Source: G963422275 sp963422275 (GTDB lineage Bacteria > Pseudomonadota > Alphaproteobacteria > Rhodobacterales > Rhodobacteraceae). From it: DNA of 64,000 nt. Position 1 is the stretch's first letter; the number at the start of each line of letters is the position of its first letter. Shown here piece after piece: positions 63,264-64,000 of the stretch. The DNA lies in the NCBI GenBank assembly GCA_963422275.1, contig OY729418.1, forward strand, positions 3,720,001-3,784,000, written 5' to 3'. The position numbers and the translations under genes were made by a program. The notes under the pieces are model-generated. The model was not told where the DNA came from. It worked only from the letters and a program-made list of their open reading frames with translations, and ran no database searches.

Positions 63264-64000
63264 ATGCAGGGCCGGCACGATCTGACGGATGCGGAATGGG
63301 CGATCATCTCGCCGTTGCCGCCAGACAAGCCGCGGGGCGTTCCGCGGGTGGACGACCGGCGGGATCTTTCACATCCTGCGCACCGGCACGCCGTGGCGCG
63401 ACCTTCCGCAACGCTGCGGGCCGCATGCAACAGTCTGCAACCGCTGGGCCAGGCAAGGGGTGTGGGAGCGCCTGTTCGAGGCGCTGGCGGCGCGCTCGCC
63501 GGGATCTCTTCATCTCCTCGACGCCTCGGTGGTGCGCGCCCACCAGCACGCCGCGGGCGGAAAAAAGGGGGTCCGGACCACGCCATCGGACGCTCGCGAG
63601 GCGGGACGGGCACCAAAATCCACGTCGTCGTCGACGGCCTTGGCCTGCCGCGCCGCTTCGTGATCACCCCGGGCCAAGCCTCCGACAAGGCTGCCGTGCC
63701 GGCCCTCCTTGACGGTCTTGAGCCGGCCCGGGACACCGTCGCCGACCGCGGCTATGACGCCCGCGCCATCCTCAAACGCATTGCCGACCATGGCTCTTGC
63801 CCCCACATCCCGACCCAACGGGATCGCCGGGAGCAGCGCTCGGTATCCCATGACCTCTACCGCCAACGCAATCTCGTCGAACGCTTCTTCAACAGCTCAA
63901 GCACTTCCGAGGCATCGCGACCCGCCATCACAAGCTCGCAAGAAACTTGCTCGCCGCAATCGCCCTCGCCTGCATCCGCCTCTGGATCAAAACTAATGAG
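63264..64000 (+). pseudogene. IS5-family (IS427 group) transposase, frameshifted, runs to the window end
   Basis: From the ATG at 63264 the frame reads MQGRHDLTDAEWAIISPLPP and PDKPRGVPRVDDRR. Another frame continues with GIFHILRTGTPWRDLPQRCG, then GVWERLFEALAARSPGSLHL with a catalytic Asp in LLDASVVRAHQHAAG. A third frame gives GTGTKIHVVVDGLGLPRRFV, then DTVADRGYDARAILKRIAD with the second Asp and DLYRQRNLVERFFN with the Glu. The tail LKHFRGIATRHHKLARNLLA is in yet another frame and is open at base 64000. IS427-group elements can use one programmed frameshift, but here several shifts and missing codons near 63340 show decay. Confidence 0.8.

Noticed and set aside
1..64000. CRISPR array, prophage or integrative-element boundaries
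   Set aside because: No regularly spaced repeats, phage structural genes, integrase or repeat of the tRNA-Leu 3' end were seen; repeated sequence in the window is explained by IS remnants.

Overview
The window looks like part of a chromosome from a marine alphaproteobacterium of the Rhodobacterales (Roseobacter) type. Three things support this: a DddP-type DMSP lyase; alphaproteobacterial hallmark genes (NDUFA12-like complex I accessory protein, DUF2155, an RNase E with a long acidic insert in its S1 region); and gene orders familiar from that group (accB-accC-aat next to DUF2155/mlaD/NDUFA12, nnr divergent from glnB-glnA, tRNA-Leu-tig-clpP ... clpX, rne ... mrcA-prfB). Assignment to genus is not possible from the sequence alone.

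Layout. 1-3.4 kb: a minus-strand catabolic cluster of kynureninase, an HpaB/HpaH-type flavin-dependent aromatic hydroxylase and its flavin reductase (the last runs off the window). 5.6-8.6 kb: pntAB proton-translocating transhydrogenase. 8.8-14.5 kb: a complete peptide/opine-type ABC importer in the order D-F-A-B-C. 14.8-17.2 kb: an acyl-CoA dehydrogenase divergent from an aminoglycoside-phosphotransferase-like kinase, the two halves of the ACAD10/11 system. 17.8-21.4 kb: cytosine deaminase beside a BMP-family nucleoside-type ABC importer whose ATPase and permease have decayed. 22.8-27.2 kb: two adjacent M20 amidohydrolases and the ABC-F ATPase Uup. 28.2-31.8 kb: parE divergent from a MATE exporter. 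33.8-35.1 kb: dddP, flanked by insertion-sequence debris. 36.6-40.1 kb: glnA and glnB divergent from the NAD(P)HX repair enzyme. 41.6-49.4 kb: tRNA-Leu(UAG), tig and clpP, then about 4 kb of IS debris, then clpX. 49.5-54.1 kb: NDUFA12, mlaD and DUF2155 converging on dsbA-accB-accC-aat. 54.4-63 kb: rne (tail frameshifted), IS debris, mrcA, prfB. 63-64 kb: more IS debris.

The most striking large-scale feature is the number of dead insertion sequences. At least seven types can be told apart: an IS5-like type with GGGAACCTCTGA ends (called IS5-A here), a second IS5-like type with GACTGTTGCGAAA ends (IS5-B), an IS5/IS427-like type, two IS1595-like types, IS982 and traces of ISAs1 and IS630. Only the IS982 transposase is a full open frame. 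The IS1595-A copy at 44.2-45.3 kb is near full length with both inverted repeats but has a frameshift; the rest are frameshifted, truncated or internally deleted. The debris sits between core genes and separates clpP from clpX. It also fills the space between rne and mrcA where related genomes carry an amidase gene. Together with the broken ABC importer and the rne frameshift, this suggests a lineage with relaxed selection after a burst of transposition, for example a host-associated or recently bottlenecked population. That last step is inference.

Several starts are not ATG and are supported by a Shine-Dalgarno sequence or by overlap with the upstream stop (pntA, acyl-CoA dehydrogenase, DUF2155, aat, the ABC ATPase at 20.4 kb, cytosine deaminase, the flavin reductase).
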